Positions 26,208-34,248 of a stretch of 64,000 nucleotides of DNA are shown piece by piece. This DNA is from UBA4744 sp963718995. Lineage in GTDB: Bacteria; Actinomycetota; Acidimicrobiia; Spongiisociales; UBA4744. The DNA is taken from NCBI GenBank assembly GCA_963718995.1, contig CAVRAP010000021.1, positions 1-64,000 of the forward strand, written 5' to 3'. Each line of letters opens with the position of its first letter. Position 1 is the first letter of the stretch. The position numbers and the translations under genes are program-made. Under the pieces are notes generated by a model that saw only the letters and a program-made list of their open reading frames with translations, did not search any database and was not told where the DNA came from.

Positions 26208-26821
26208 CGGCGCAACTGGGGGACCTGACGGTTGAGTGCGTCGAGCACCGCCCGGACGGCCGACTGGGCCGGGTCCTGTCCGACGATGGCCGACCCGACC
26301 ATGAAGCGTTCTTCGCCGCCGCTCACCATCACGATTTGTGCTATCGCTACCTGCCGATTGCCGACCATGGGGGTTTCGACGGCGGCCAGGGCAAGCGCAA
26401 TGTCGTCACCGATGGCCTGCTCGAGACCATGGAGGGTGGCCTCGCCAACCAGGCGCAGTCGGGTAGCCGACGCGCTCGGCCCGGTGGCTTCGCCAACGAA
26501 CATCTCGTTCTGCCATCCGAGTGTCACCGAGACATGCAGCTTGGTGCCTTCCGGGACTTCTTTGATCTCGATGATGGCGGCTCGTTCTCTATGGCCGATT
26601 TCTTCGTTTTCAATCTGTACGACCGAAATGACCCGCCGGTCGATGGTGAGACCGAAGGATGCCATGGCCAGCGATTGCACATCCCGAACGACCTGTTTGG
26701 CCGACTTGCCGGGCGAGGCGAGGACGTGAACTTCACTGATTGTGCCGTTGTCTCCGACGACACGGACGGCGTCCACAGTCGGGAGGCGGCAGAGCGTTTC
26801 CTCGAGTTCTCTTTGTTTCAC
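26204..26821 (-). CDS. Conserved actinobacterial protein of unknown function
   Basis: A 205-residue soluble protein, no signal peptide or helix. The N-terminal 70 residues (ISEVHVLASPGKSAKQVVRD then FGLTIDRRVISVVQI) look like a compact alpha/beta module that I have an impression of seeing in other uncharacterised bacterial proteins; the C-terminal 100 residues form a second alpha/beta module rich in Ala and Val. Function unknown. First gene of a three-gene coupled leftward unit with gamma-glutamyltransferase and a histidine phosphatase. The GTG start has TACGCT 6 nt upstream and appears leaderless. Confidence 0.75.
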   Translation of the reverse strand: MKQRELEETLCRLPTVDAVRVVGDNGTISEVHVLASPGKSAKQVVRDVQSLAMASFGLTIDRRVISVVQIENEEIGHRERAAIIEIKEVPEGTKLHVSVTLGWQNEMFVGEATGPSASATRLRLVGEATLHGLEQAIGDDIALALAAVETPMVGNRQVAIAQIVMVSGGEERFMVGSAIVGQDPAQSAVRAVLDALNRQVPQLRR

Positions 26822-26827
26822 TGCGCC

Positions 26828-26833
26828 AGCGTA
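26828..26833 (-). promoter_or_regulatory. -10 box TACGCT of the unknown/GGT/phosphatase unit
   Basis: TANNNT hexamer 6 nt upstream of GTG 26821, in an intergenic region and with no Shine-Dalgarno. Confidence 0.45.
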
Positions 26834-27145
26834 GCGTCGGCGACTGCCGCCCGTTTCCCTTTGAACCCTTGAGCAGTACCCACGTGGCTGCTAACTTGTC
26901 CACAGCCGTCACTCAATGTGGCGACCGGGCCGGGAAGAGGTTGGCGCGCTGCCGGCTGGCCCGCAGTGAGAGGTAGGGCATTGAGGCTGCCTCCGTATAA
27001 CTGACAACTGAAGGTTTCCCCGATCATTCCGGTCGGGGAGGCGCACCGGGCTTGCTCGTCATCCCTGAGTGTTTTTTCCCAGCGAAGCGGATCTTCGATT
27101 GGACATAGCGTCCTGTCGAAACTCAAAAACCTGGAGGAACTCTCT
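26834..27145. other. Long leader/intergenic region ahead of the HD-GYP operon
   Basis: About 310 bp with no convincing gene. It contains an 8 bp hairpin (27016-27040, stem core TCCCCGA/TCGGGGA) and, further on, a T6 run at 27072. A structured 5' leader for the HD-GYP operon is plausible; I looked for the conserved GCAAAGCC core of the GEMM c-di-GMP riboswitch and did not find it. Confidence 0.4.
27016..27040 (+). terminator. GC-rich hairpin in the HD-GYP leader
   Basis: Inverted repeat TCCCCGA / TCGGGGA with a 9 nt loop. No T-run directly after it, so an attenuator or structured leader is as likely as a terminator. Confidence 0.3.
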
Positions 27146-27235
27146 TTGAAGAGCAAGATCACGAAACTGATCGCTATTGCTAGCAGTCTCGCGGCGTTGA
27201 TCGTCGCAGGAAGCGCAAGTATGAAGATTGGGTAG
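27146..27235 (+). CDS. 29-residue hydrophobic leader peptide
   Basis: TTG start with GGAGGA 7-8 nt upstream. The peptide begins MKSKITKLIAIASSLAALIV, a basic N-terminus and a hydrophobic stretch like a signal peptide or tiny membrane peptide, and ends at TAG 27235. Its last 8 bp overlap the TTG start of the HD-GYP gene, which has no clear ribosome-binding site of its own, so the peptide probably drives its translation by coupling. Confidence 0.5.
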   Translation: MKSKITKLIAIASSLAALIVAGSASMKIG

Positions 27236-28637
27236 CGACAAGCCCGGAGCGCCGAACTTCGGGAGGCGAGTGCAGTTGCACGGGGCAAAACGACGCAGGA
27301 TCCAGATCGCGGCTCTCTACGCTTCTATGGGCGCGGCCGCGCTGGCAGTTCTGATCTGGAAGGAATCGTTTCCGCCTTTTGGCTTATGGTTGGCTTTCGC
27401 TGCCGCCTTTGCTTTCTTCGATTGGCGTTCGGTCGAGGTCAACGACCGGTTATTCATGAGCCCGACCGTGATGGTCGCGTTGACCGCGGCGGTGGCCTTT
27501 CATTTTTCTGTCGACCGGCCGGGGCCGGGCACCGCGGCATTGGGGGTTGCCGCCATGGCAGCTCTGGGGGCTTTTAGCGCCGAAGACATCCGACAGCGGC
27601 GCTGGTTCCAGCCAATTGCCAACTTCGGGCAATTGGTGTTCACCGCTGGAGTGTCGGTCTACATTTTCGAGTGGTTCCTGAACCAAGCTCCTAGACCGTC
27701 GACCGGGAATACCTTCTGGCTGTGGATCGCCGGTGGAAGTGCGGTTGCCGCCACCGTCTATGCGGTGATCAACTACACCTTCGTCACCGTGGCGGTACGG
27801 ACGGTCTTCGAAAAGCGCGACCTGCGACCGTGGTCCAACCTTGGTCAACTTCTTCCCGCCTACCTGCTGATGGGATTCGTTGGTGGTCTGCTCGGTGCAA
27901 CGTACACGATTCTTCCCGTAGTTCTGCCCCTGGTGTTCGTCGTGTTCATCGTCGGCTATCTCTCATTCGCTTCATACGGGCAGTTGCGGGAAGCACACGA
28001 AGCGACGTTACGCGGGTTCATCAAGGCCCTCGAGGCCAAAGACCTCTACACCCGCGGCCACACGGAACGAGTGGCGTTCTTCGCGCAGCTGGTTGGTGAG
28101 GAAATGGGCTTCAACGGGACCCGGCTCGAACGATTGCGGTGGGCGGCGCTGATCCACGACGTTGGCAAGCTGGCCGTGCCGCGGGACTTGATCCGCAAGA
28201 AGGGCAAACTGACCCAGGACGAATACGAAGAGCTGCAGGTCCACGCTCACGTGGTTGAGGAGATCCTGGCCGAGGTTGAGTTTCTGCGGCCGATGGTCGA
28301 GATCGCCTCCAGCCACCACTCCCATTACGACGGCGGCGGATATGGCGGGGTCGGCCATACCCACGGCGAGCGGCCCTCGCCGGAGGCGTGCATCCTGGCA
28401 GTTGCCGACGCCTTCGATGCTATGACGAGTACCCGCTCGTATCGGATGGCGCTCAGCCAGGACTACGCATTCTCTGAACTGCGGCGTAATGCGGGCAGCC
28501 AATTCGACCCCGGCGTTGTTGAAGCCCTGGCCAGGGCTCTGGCCCGCTCCACTGAGCGCTATGGGTCACCCCACCTCGCCAGTGAAGAGGAAGCCCGCCG
28601 CTTGGCGGAAGGCAACCAGGTGACCAGTCATGGGTGA
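27228..28637 (+). CDS. Membrane HD-GYP-type phosphodiesterase
   Basis: A 469-residue protein. Residues about 25-250 contain six or seven membrane helices; about 262-460 are an HD-GYP domain. The metal-site motifs are present: GHTERVAFFAQ, IHDVGKLAVP (His310-Asp311), HAHVVEEIL, and HHSHYDGGGYGG (363-374), where the usual GYP reads GYG; ADAFDAMTSTRSYR is intact. The family hydrolyses cyclic-di-GMP. Translation probably depends on the overlapping leader peptide. The next HD gene overlaps its end by 8 bp. Confidence 0.9.
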   Translation: MGSDKPGAPNFGRRVQLHGAKRRRIQIAALYASMGAAALAVLIWKESFPPFGLWLAFAAAFAFFDWRSVEVNDRLFMSPTVMVALTAAVAFHFSVDRPGPGTAALGVAAMAALGAFSAEDIRQRRWFQPIANFGQLVFTAGVSVYIFEWFLNQAPRPSTGNTFWLWIAGGSAVAATVYAVINYTFVTVAVRTVFEKRDLRPWSNLGQLLPAYLLMGFVGGLLGATYTILPVVLPLVFVVFIVGYLSFASYGQLREAHEATLRGFIKALEAKDLYTRGHTERVAFFAQLVGEEMGFNGTRLERLRWAALIHDVGKLAVPRDLIRKKGKLTQDEYEELQVHAHVVEEILAEVEFLRPMVEIASSHHSHYDGGGYGGVGHTHGERPSPEACILAVADAFDAMTSTRSYRMALSQDYAFSELRRNAGSQFDPGVVEALARALARSTERYGSPHLASEEEARRLAEGNQVTSHG

Positions 28638-29877
28638 TCCACGTGTGACCCTCAAGTCCCCTCTGTTTCCTGTCGTGTGGGCGCTTGGGTCGGCGGCTCT
28701 TGCCTACCTTCTCATGAGCGAAACCGAGATGTCGGTGCTCCAGGTGGGCGTCTGGGCGATCCTCCTGGCCGAAGCATCCCTCGTCTCGCTGCCGGCCAGC
28801 AGCGGAAATCGACTGTCTCTGGCCTTCGCCGTTTCCGCAGCCCTTCCCTTTGTTCTCACCGCCGGGGATGGCGTCGATCTGGCTGCGGCCGGGGCGGCGG
28901 TGGCCATGGGTTTGCTGGGCACCTGGATGTTTCGCACGTTGCGGAGCGACCCGTCCGAAGAGGTTATGGCGGCCGTTCTTCGCCACGGGTTTGGGGTCGC
29001 CTCCTATCTGGTCGTCTTCACCGGGATCGTTGCCATTGCCGACGCCATGGGGGTATCCGCCGGTGATCGGGACTGGGTGCAGCTGACCGCATTTGCGGTT
29101 GCGGCGTCACTGTGGTTTCTCATCGAGACTTCGTTGTGGGCCTTCATGGTGTTCGGTCGGAATCGATTGTCGCGACGCTACCTATGGTTGCTGGCGGTCA
29201 AGGACTGGGAGGTGGTACTGAGCCTGCTCACCACCGGGGCGCTTTTCGGGTTCGCCTGGAGCGGACTCGGGTTCTGGGCGATCGTGATCGCCGGAATCCC
29301 CTACGGCTTCGCGCATCTGGCGTTCTACCGCTCCCAGGAGTCGCAGCGTACCTACGGTCAGACGATCCGCGCCCTGTCCCGGATCCCCGAGGTGGCCGGC
29401 TTGTCTCCAAAAGGGCACAGCGATCGCACCTCCGGCATGGCGATCGAGGTCGGGCAGGATCTGGGCATGACGCCAGATGAGGTGACCGATCTGCAGTTTT
29501 CGGCCTTGATGCATGACATCGGCCGGATCACCCTCAACGAGCCCAGCATCCTCAAAATGGGGTTCACCGACGAAGATATCGCCCGGTGGGGGGCGGAAAT
29601 CGTTGCTGAAGCCCCGTACCTGTCCCACGTCGCCACCTTGGTCCGACAACAGCACCAGCCCTACCGGCGTCCCGGCGAGGAGCGCGACCTCGAGCTGCCG
29701 ATGGCGTCGAAGATCATCAAAGCCACCAGCGCCTACGACCACGCCACGATGGAGCTCGGGTTCTCACCCCTTGAAGCTCTGGAAGTGCTCCACCGGGGCG
29801 CGGCCTATGACTTCGATCCTGACGTGGTGCAGGCGGTCCGCCGGGTCCTGGAGAGACGGCGCGTCGTCCCCGCCTAG
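28630..29877 (+). CDS. Membrane HD-domain protein, degenerate HD-GYP paralogue
   Basis: A 415-residue protein with about seven to eight membrane helices (10-230) and a C-terminal HD domain (about 245-410). LMHDIGRITLNEP (His295-Asp296) is kept, but the part corresponding to HHE...GYP reads RQQHQPYRRPGEERD and the DAFDAM/YR motif becomes TSAYDHATMELG, so the domain is diverged and its phosphodiesterase activity is doubtful. It overlaps the upstream HD-GYP gene by 8 bp and was probably produced with it, possibly as a partner or sensor. Confidence 0.85.
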   Translation: MGDPRVTLKSPLFPVVWALGSAALAYLLMSETEMSVLQVGVWAILLAEASLVSLPASSGNRLSLAFAVSAALPFVLTAGDGVDLAAAGAAVAMGLLGTWMFRTLRSDPSEEVMAAVLRHGFGVASYLVVFTGIVAIADAMGVSAGDRDWVQLTAFAVAASLWFLIETSLWAFMVFGRNRLSRRYLWLLAVKDWEVVLSLLTTGALFGFAWSGLGFWAIVIAGIPYGFAHLAFYRSQESQRTYGQTIRALSRIPEVAGLSPKGHSDRTSGMAIEVGQDLGMTPDEVTDLQFSALMHDIGRITLNEPSILKMGFTDEDIARWGAEIVAEAPYLSHVATLVRQQHQPYRRPGEERDLELPMASKIIKATSAYDHATMELGFSPLEALEVLHRGAAYDFDPDVVQAVRRVLERRRVVPA

Positions 29878-29887
29878 TGGTGGATCC

Positions 29888-30478
29888 TCAGCGGGCGCTG
29901 GCCGAGCCGCCTTCCGTCCTCTGACCGTGCTTGAACCAGCGTACCGGCTGGCGCAATTCGTCTTCGAGAAACGCCCCGAGCCCCACGGCCAGCAACACGT
30001 CGCCCAACGAGATGACCTGGCCCTGGCCGAACAATCGCACCGGGATTACGTCGGCAAGGAAGCTGAGGATCGTCGTGCCGTCGAGCGCAACGTGCTTGAA
30101 GCCGTACACCACACGGATGCCTTCCTCATATCGGGCGGCCGCTAGAGCGGCTTCTGCCAAGACCGGCATGCCGCCGTTGGCCGCAATCACCGAGAAGTTC
30201 ATCAGGATTCCGAGACCGGCCAACCACATCCCTTTCCGCTCCCTATTGAGGATCACCAACAGGAGCAGGGGGAGGTAGGAGATGAGCACCAGTCCGACTC
30301 CGACACCCGTCGTCCAGGCCGCGTCGTCGGGCAGGAGAGCAGGGGTGACCTGGAATCCAAAGCCAAGCGGCAAGAGCCACCACAGGCGCAACCTTATGTC
30401 GGCGAGGTTGGCCAGACGGCCGCCGCGAAGCAGAGCGATGGTCGTTGCGACGAAGATAACGAGGGCGAGCCAGAGCAC
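29888..30478 (-). CDS. DUF5317 membrane protein
   Basis: A 196-residue membrane protein with about five to six hydrophobic segments. The pattern matches DUF5317: an N-terminal helix, LADIRLRLWWLLPLGFGFQV, ILMNFSVIAANGGMPV, and a C-terminal LGDVLLAVGLGAFL. Function unknown. GTG start with TACCGT 6 nt upstream. Convergent with the second HD gene. Confidence 0.8.
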   Translation of the reverse strand: MLWLALVIFVATTIALLRGGRLANLADIRLRLWWLLPLGFGFQVTPALLPDDAAWTTGVGVGLVLISYLPLLLLVILNRERKGMWLAGLGILMNFSVIAANGGMPVLAEAALAAARYEEGIRVVYGFKHVALDGTTILSFLADVIPVRLFGQGQVISLGDVLLAVGLGAFLEDELRQPVRWFKHGQRTEGGSASAR

Positions 30479-30484
30479 AGGCGA

Positions 30485-30490
30485 ACGGTA
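30485..30490 (-). promoter_or_regulatory. -10 box TACCGT, leaderless promoter of DUF5317 gene
   Basis: TANNNT hexamer 6 nt upstream of GTG 30478; no Shine-Dalgarno. Confidence 0.5.
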
Positions 30491-30539
30491 CCAGCAGCCT
30501 TGAATCTCCGAGTAGGTTTGGGCCCGGAAAGGTTCAGAG

Positions 30540-31307
30540 ATGCTGCGTTATGAGGTCGATTCACCGAGGGCGACGATCACGATCGATGATCCTGAGCGTC
30601 GCAATCCGCTGTCGACGACAACGATGGGCGAGTTGCGGGACGCAGTGGAAAAGGCCGCCGCGGATTCGAGCGTCCGGGTGATCGTCATAACCGGATCAGG
30701 AAACCGTGTCTTCTCGGCAGGGGGCGACCTGGCAGGCGACTTCATCGAAACCCCTATTGCGCTGCACTCTTCACGAACGGCCCTGGCCTCCCTGTTTCGC
30801 TCCATGCGGGCCGCCGGCAAGCCGATTGTTGCTCGCGTCAACGGTCACGCGTTGGCCGGAGGCTTCGGCCTGGCTGCTGCCTGCGACCTGGTCATTGCCG
30901 TCGAGGAGGCCCGGTTCGGGTTGCCTGAAATCAATGTTGGATTGTGGCCGATGATGATCACCGCGGTGCTGCAGCGGTGCTTGCCCCACAAGGCGCTGCT
31001 CGAACTGATGATGACCGGCAGGCTGATGGATGCTGTTGAAGCCCGGAACCTGGGGGTCGTTTCCCGGGTCGTGGCAGGAGGTGATCTTGACACGGTTGTC
31101 GATGAAACGGTGACGGCCCTGGCCTCCAAAAGCCCGATCGTGCTGCGGATGGGCCGGGACGCCTTCTACGCCGTTGAGGACCTGGCCTTTGACGCAGCCC
31201 TCGATCTCCTGCAAACGGGTTTGACCGCAGTGGCGATGACCAACGATGCAGCGGAGGGCGTGGCCGCCTTCTTGGAAAAGCGCGACCCGTATTGGACGGG
31301 AACGTAA
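30540..31307 (+). CDS. Enoyl-CoA hydratase/isomerase family protein
   Basis: A 255-residue crotonase-fold protein. RVFSAGGDLAGDF forms the first oxyanion-hole loop, HALAGGFGLAAACDLVIA the second, and ARFGLPEINVGLWPMM contains the region of the catalytic acids; NVG at that position fits hydratase or isomerase members. Substrate unknown (acyl-CoA, probably in fatty acid or amino acid breakdown). AAAGG lies ahead of ATG 30540. No other beta-oxidation gene is nearby. Confidence 0.88.
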   Translation: MLRYEVDSPRATITIDDPERRNPLSTTTMGELRDAVEKAAADSSVRVIVITGSGNRVFSAGGDLAGDFIETPIALHSSRTALASLFRSMRAAGKPIVARVNGHALAGGFGLAAACDLVIAVEEARFGLPEINVGLWPMMITAVLQRCLPHKALLELMMTGRLMDAVEARNLGVVSRVVAGGDLDTVVDETVTALASKSPIVLRMGRDAFYAVEDLAFDAALDLLQTGLTAVAMTNDAAEGVAAFLEKRDPYWTGT

Positions 31308-31430
31308 TCAGTTGCCGGTTTGGGTGCTTGCACTTCTTCAGGTCGGGGTGCTGGACATGGGGGAACTTCGTAAGTTTGCGCTCGGGAGCGCCGATAATGG
31401 GAACCTGACCGACTGCAACGAATGGGATCA

Positions 31431-32156
31431 ATGAGTCGCACGCTGAAAGCTTCTGGCTGGATCATGATCGGACTTGGGGTCCTGATCCTGGTCTTCCTCG
31501 GATATCAACTCGTCGGCACGAACTTCCTCACTTCCCGCTCCCAGGACCTGGGCCAGGAGGCCATGGAGGAGCACTTCGTCGCCGCTCAGGAGGACATCGA
31601 GGTCGTCGACACGCTGCCGCCTCCGCAGGTCAATCCAAACCCCGATGACAACCCGTCGCCTGAGGACAATCGGCCCGTGGTTCACTACGGCGAGCCGACC
31701 CCCGAGCAGGGGCTGGCCTTCGGGGTCATGACGATTCCGAAAGTTGAGGCGGAGCTCGTCTTGTTCGAAGGCGTCGATCGAGCCACATTGAAGAAAGGCC
31801 CGGGTCACATGCCGTGGACGCCTCTCCCGGGGCAACCGGGCAACGCGGTGATCAGCGGCCATCGGACGACCTACGGGGCGCCCTTCTTCGACCTCGATCA
31901 GCTAGCCCCCGGAGATGAGATCTTGATTGAGACGGCGCTGGGGCTCCACATCTATGTGGTCCGCAGCTCCACCATCGTTGCGCCCACTGCGGTCGAGGTG
32001 ACCGACCCCAAACGGGGAGCATGGCTCACGCTGACGACCTGCAACCCAAAGTTCTCAGCGCGTGAGCGTCTGATCCTTTCAGCCGAGCTCGTCGACGGGC
32101 CAAACTTTGCCTATGCGATAGCACACAAGGAATTCGTACCGGCGGAGGCATCCTGA
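31431..32156 (+). CDS. Class E-type sortase
   Basis: A 241-residue membrane-anchored sortase: one N-terminal helix (about 9-28), a Pro/Asp-rich linker, then the sortase barrel with SGHRTTYGAPFFDLD (His144), the active-site Cys204 in TLTTCNPKFSARERLI, and the catalytic Arg just after it. The TLTTC form is typical of actinobacterial class E enzymes that attach proteins to the cell wall, often at LAXTG. No candidate substrate with a sorting signal is seen in the window. A GATAAT box lies at 31393-31398. Confidence 0.9.
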   Translation: MSRTLKASGWIMIGLGVLILVFLGYQLVGTNFLTSRSQDLGQEAMEEHFVAAQEDIEVVDTLPPPQVNPNPDDNPSPEDNRPVVHYGEPTPEQGLAFGVMTIPKVEAELVLFEGVDRATLKKGPGHMPWTPLPGQPGNAVISGHRTTYGAPFFDLDQLAPGDEILIETALGLHIYVVRSSTIVAPTAVEVTDPKRGAWLTLTTCNPKFSARERLILSAELVDGPNFAYAIAHKEFVPAEAS

Positions 32157-32311
32157 TGCGGCGACTTCTCGGCAGGCTGCCCGGGCCATTACCGGTGCGG
32201 GCATTGATCGTGCTCGTGGCTTTGCTGGTGACCCTGATCGCCTTGTTCTTGCTCTTCGAATGGGCAGGCGATCTGCTCGACTCTGGCGGCGTGGTCGGCC
32301 CCGGTCAGTGA
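32156..32311 (+). CDS. 51-residue single-pass membrane protein next to sortase
   Basis: Starts at an ATG that overlaps the sortase stop by one base (TGATG), with GGCGGAGG just upstream. The peptide has a basic N-terminus (MRRLLGRLPGPLPVRALIVL), one hydrophobic helix, then an acidic Gly-rich tail. Coupling to the sortase suggests a partner, but the function is unknown. Confidence 0.6.
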   Translation: MRRLLGRLPGPLPVRALIVLVALLVTLIALFLLFEWAGDLLDSGGVVGPGQ

Positions 32312-32320
32312 CCCGGCGCC

Positions 32321-32863
32321 CTACAACTTGTCATCGAGGGTCTTTTCCAACAGATCGGCCGTCATGATCCCCTGCACCTTGTGCACGATCACGCCATCGG
32401 CGTTGATGATCCAGGTGGTTGGGAGCGCGACAAATGGCAGCGTCAGGTGTGCCTGGCCCGTTGGGTCGAACCCCAGGAGATAGGAGACACCGATCTCGGC
32501 GGCGAAGGCGCGAGCATTCGATTCAATGTCGTCGACGGCAACCCCGATGAACCTGACCTCAGGACGAGCTTGCGCGACGAGGTCGAAGTCGGGCATCTCG
32601 GCCCGGCAGGGTGGGCACCAGGATGCCCAGAAGTTGAGAACGACCGGCCGACCATCATCGACGAAATGCTCTGCCAGTGAGAAGGTCGTACCGTCGAAGA
32701 CCTCAAACCTGAAGTCGGGGACCCTTTCTTGTTCTGCTCCGGTCGGCCCATCGTCCAATTGGGCGGCGACGACCAATCCCACCGTCACGACCGCGAGCAC
32801 GGCAACAGTGAGAAGACCGGGTTTCGACCTGAGTGGTCCGGGAGAAGGTTGGTCGTCGGTCAT
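32321..32863 (-). CDS. TlpA-family membrane-anchored thioredoxin
   Basis: A 180-residue protein with one N-terminal membrane helix (about 17-35) and an extracytoplasmic thioredoxin domain of the TlpA/ResA type: VVLNFWASWCPPCRAEM with redox Cys83 and Cys86, and the cis-proline loop VALPTTWIINADG. It probably reduces disulfides, for example in cytochrome c maturation, though no such genes are seen nearby. Predicted leaderless from TATCCT at 32873-32878. Confidence 0.9.
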   Translation of the reverse strand: MTDDQPSPGPLRSKPGLLTVAVLAVVTVGLVVAAQLDDGPTGAEQERVPDFRFEVFDGTTFSLAEHFVDDGRPVVLNFWASWCPPCRAEMPDFDLVAQARPEVRFIGVAVDDIESNARAFAAEIGVSYLLGFDPTGQAHLTLPFVALPTTWIINADGVIVHKVQGIMTADLLEKTLDDKL

Positions 32864-32872
32864 GCGCTGGAC

Positions 32873-32878
32873 AGGATA
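32873..32878 (-). promoter_or_regulatory. -10 box TATCCT of the TlpA gene
   Basis: TANNNT hexamer 9 nt upstream of ATG 32863; no Shine-Dalgarno. Confidence 0.5.
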
Positions 32879-32978
32879 GAGGGGTCGTGGGCATCCTTCC
32901 CCGATTGGCAGATTTGAGATCGTTGCGACCCGGTTGGGATAGGTTTACTGAATACTGAATAGTGGATACTGGTGATCT

Positions 32979-33590
32979 ATGAGCTTCTTCACCCGCAAGC
33001 GAGATGAACTGGTAGCCAAGGGGATCGACCCGGGTCGGATCCCACCGGGGCAGTACTACACCGAGCGGTTCCCGGTGCTGCACGCCGGGACTGTTCCTCG
33101 CACGGATCTAGCCGAATGGGACTTCACGGTCGAAGGGTTGGTTGCCTCTCCGCAGCGATGGGTCTACCAGGACATGCTCTCCATGCCGGTCGCCCGCCGT
33201 ACCTTTGATATTCACTGCGTTACGAAATGGTCCAAGCTGGATACAGACTGGGAAGGGATCCCCGTCGCTGATGTGATGAGCCGTATCGAACCATTGCCGA
33301 CGGCAACCCATGTCCTGGTTGTGGCCGAGCACGGATTCACCGCCAATCTTCCACTGGCGGATTTTCTGGCCGATGACAATCTCTTGGCGTACCGCTTCGG
33401 TGGTGAACCCCTCGACCCTGAGCACGGCTGGCCGTTGCGCCTGGTCGTTCCTCACCTCTACTTCTGGAAGTCCGTCAAATGGGTTCGAGGTTTGCGGTTT
33501 CTCGGCCAGGACGAGCCAGGGTTCTGGGAGCGCAACGGCTACCACATGTACGGCGATCCCTGGAAAGAACAACGGTTCTGGGGCGATTGA
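32979..33590 (+). CDS. Sulfite oxidase-like molybdopterin oxidoreductase
   Basis: A 203-residue soluble protein of the oxidoreductase molybdopterin-binding family, YuiH-like. The molybdenum-ligand cysteine is in FDIHCVTKWS (Cys80), and VVPHLYFWKSVKWVRGLRFL is the typical late segment contacting the cofactor. There is no signal peptide or haem domain, so it is likely cytoplasmic; substrate unknown. The hairpin just after its stop looks like its terminator. Confidence 0.88.
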   Translation: MSFFTRKRDELVAKGIDPGRIPPGQYYTERFPVLHAGTVPRTDLAEWDFTVEGLVASPQRWVYQDMLSMPVARRTFDIHCVTKWSKLDTDWEGIPVADVMSRIEPLPTATHVLVVAEHGFTANLPLADFLADDNLLAYRFGGEPLDPEHGWPLRLVVPHLYFWKSVKWVRGLRFLGQDEPGFWERNGYHMYGDPWKEQRFWGD

Positions 33591-33591
33591 G

Positions 33592-33608
33592 GCGAGGCGG
33601 AGCCTCGC
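33592..33608 (+). terminator. Perfect 7 bp hairpin after the sulfite oxidase-like gene
   Basis: GCGAGGC / GCCTCGC with a 3 nt loop, beginning 1-2 nt after the stop codon of the gene. No strong T-run follows, so it is a possible terminator or mRNA-protecting hairpin. Confidence 0.5.
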
Positions 33609-33660
33609 GTAATCAGTCGTCAGTCATCAGTGGCTGCGAACCAGTCATGAGAATCGGCGG

Positions 33661-34212
33661 TTATTCCTCAGGATCCTTGAACACTGTCGCCCGGTAGAAC
33701 TTCAGTTCGTTGATCGATTCGCGGATGTCGGCGAGGGCTCGATGACCCCCACCCTTCTCGGGGGCGTTCTCCAACACTTCCGGGTTCCACCGGCGGGTCA
33801 GTTCCTTGATCGTGGAAACGTCGACGTTGCGGTAGTGAAACCAGGCCTCCAGATCCGGCATGTACCTGCGCAGGAATGCTCGATCGGCATGGACGGTGTT
33901 GCCGGCCAGCGGCGCGAGCCCGGCGTCGGGGACGTGAGTTTTGACAAAATCGAGGGCCAACCGTTCTGCGTCGGCAACTGTTGCATGCGACTGCCGAACG
34001 GCCTCGGTCAAACCGGAGAGCTCGTGCATTTCCCGCACCACCGGCGCCATATTGTTCAATGCCGCATGGTCGGCGTGAATGACCAGCTCTGGTCCTTCGA
34101 TGATCTGATCGAGTGAACCGTCGGTGATGATCACGGCGATCTCGAGAATCACCTCGACCTCGGGGTCGAGTCCGGTCATCTCGAGATCGATCCATACCAG
34201 GGGCAGGTGCAT
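33661..34212 (-). CDS. orn: Oligoribonuclease
   Basis: A 183-residue DEDDh exonuclease that degrades 2-5 nt RNAs to mononucleotides and also finishes c-di-GMP breakdown by cleaving pGpG. WIDLEMTGLD supplies the first Asp and Glu (residues 9, 11); GNTVHADRAFLRRYMPDLE, DVSTIKELTRRW and GGGHRALADIRESI carry the remaining metal-site residues. Full length. Predicted leaderless from TACCGT at 34220-34225. Its link with the c-di-GMP proteins in the window is functional inference, not operon-based. Confidence 0.95.
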   Translation of the reverse strand: MHLPLVWIDLEMTGLDPEVEVILEIAVIITDGSLDQIIEGPELVIHADHAALNNMAPVVREMHELSGLTEAVRQSHATVADAERLALDFVKTHVPDAGLAPLAGNTVHADRAFLRRYMPDLEAWFHYRNVDVSTIKELTRRWNPEVLENAPEKGGGHRALADIRESINELKFYRATVFKDPEE

Positions 34213-34219
34213 GGGTCAG

Positions 34220-34225
34220 ACGGTA
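34220..34225 (-). promoter_or_regulatory. -10 box TACCGT of leaderless orn promoter
   Basis: TANNNT hexamer 7 nt upstream of ATG 34212; no Shine-Dalgarno. Confidence 0.55.
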
Positions 34226-34248
34226 GCCGAGACACTCACGTTGCGGTT

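Noticed and set aside
26834..27145. Possible GEMM (c-di-GMP) riboswitch before the HD-GYP operon
   Set aside because: The conserved core (GGCAAACC ... GGACGCAAAGCC) is absent; only a simple hairpin is seen.
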